This document shows positions 21,871-21,904 of a stretch of DNA of 21,904 nt, piece after piece; position 1 is the first letter of the stretch, and each line of letters begins with the position of its first letter. The notes under the pieces are model-generated. The model was not told the origin of the DNA. It saw nothing but the letters and a program-made list of their open reading frames with translations, and made no database searches. The position numbers and the translations under genes are program-made. Where the stretch lies: the NCBI GenBank assembly GCA_038043285.1, contig JBBTCJ010000124.1, forward strand, positions 1 through 21,904, given 5' to 3'. The stretch comes from JBBTCJ01 sp038043285 (lineage in GTDB: Bacteria > Planctomycetota > Phycisphaerae > UBA1845).

Positions 21871-21904
21871 GAGAAAACGACCGCAACAGGAAAACGGGAA
21901 ATGC
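21871..21904 (+). repeat. 34-bp dispersed repeat, copy B at the window end
   Basis: It matches 2541-2574 at 30 of 34 bases, and the last 20 bases are identical. The repeat reaches the last base of the window. Confidence 0.8.

Larger units (their letters stand above)
21548..21904. other. Gene-free, repeat-rich end of the window
   Basis: No gene is supported in the last 357 nt. The stretch holds the mreC upstream region, two copies of the CAGAACCGCGAC-type repeat, and copy B of the 34-bp repeat, which runs to the last base. Confidence 0.6.

Overview
This is a GC-rich chromosomal window that most likely comes from a Planctomycetota bacterium, possibly near Phycisphaerae. Four things point there: two pseudopilin-type proteins with a GFTLIELLVVIAII-like N-terminus and an H-x(n)-DG tail; a secreted protein ending in a dockerin-like DxDxDGDVD motif; a DUF6370-type lipoprotein; and abundant dispersed intergenic palindromes and 7-nt tandem repeats. 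The taxonomic call is an inference. I see no rRNA, tRNA, CRISPR array or insertion sequence. The window ends inside a repeat that also occurs near 2.55 kb, which would fit a contig break.

Layout. 1-366: unresolved. 367-717 (+): small DUF6370 lipoprotein. 811-3565 (-): phosphoglycerate mutase gpmI and an NDUFA9-like SDR protein, separated by a heptad repeat. 3778-6662 (+): a coupled pair, a cysteine-rich pseudopilin and a large dockerin-tailed exoprotein, followed by a cloverleaf-forming repeat. 6765-7175 (-): panD. 7176-7568: tandem 45-bp-period repeat. 7569-10347 (-): ribBA, pgsA and a thioredoxin-fold lipoprotein, probably one operon. 10348-11489: a gene-free, hairpin-rich stretch ending in a promoter and a leader of about 550 nt for a second pseudopilin (11490-12455), which has a clear intrinsic terminator. 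12560-12985 (+): Nudix hydrolase. 13160-13888 (-): surE. 14167-15393 (+): twin-FHA coiled-coil protein. 15836-17915 (+): five tightly overlapping small genes of unknown function. 18025-21547 (-): thyX, a GT-C glycosyltransferase and mreC.

The housekeeping genes cover glycolysis, pantothenate and riboflavin synthesis, phospholipid head-group synthesis, dTMP synthesis, nucleotide clean-up and cell shape. The pseudopilins and the exoprotein belong to the cell-surface and secretion side typical of planctomycetes.

The most unusual part is the 15.8-17.9 kb cassette. It encodes a lipoprotein, an 83-aa protein, a one-TM coiled-coil protein, a winged-helix-like protein and a 191-aa protein, joined by 4-11 nt overlaps. 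Its gene sizes and order recall the small genes before the terminase in Mu-like phages, yet no terminase or capsid gene follows. Imperfect 26-bp inverted heptad repeats lie exactly at its two ends. Other points worth a second look are a His-to-Gln change at a metal-ligand position of RibB, a one-residue-longer ThyX signature, and a repeat-borne hairpin next to the gpmI start codon.
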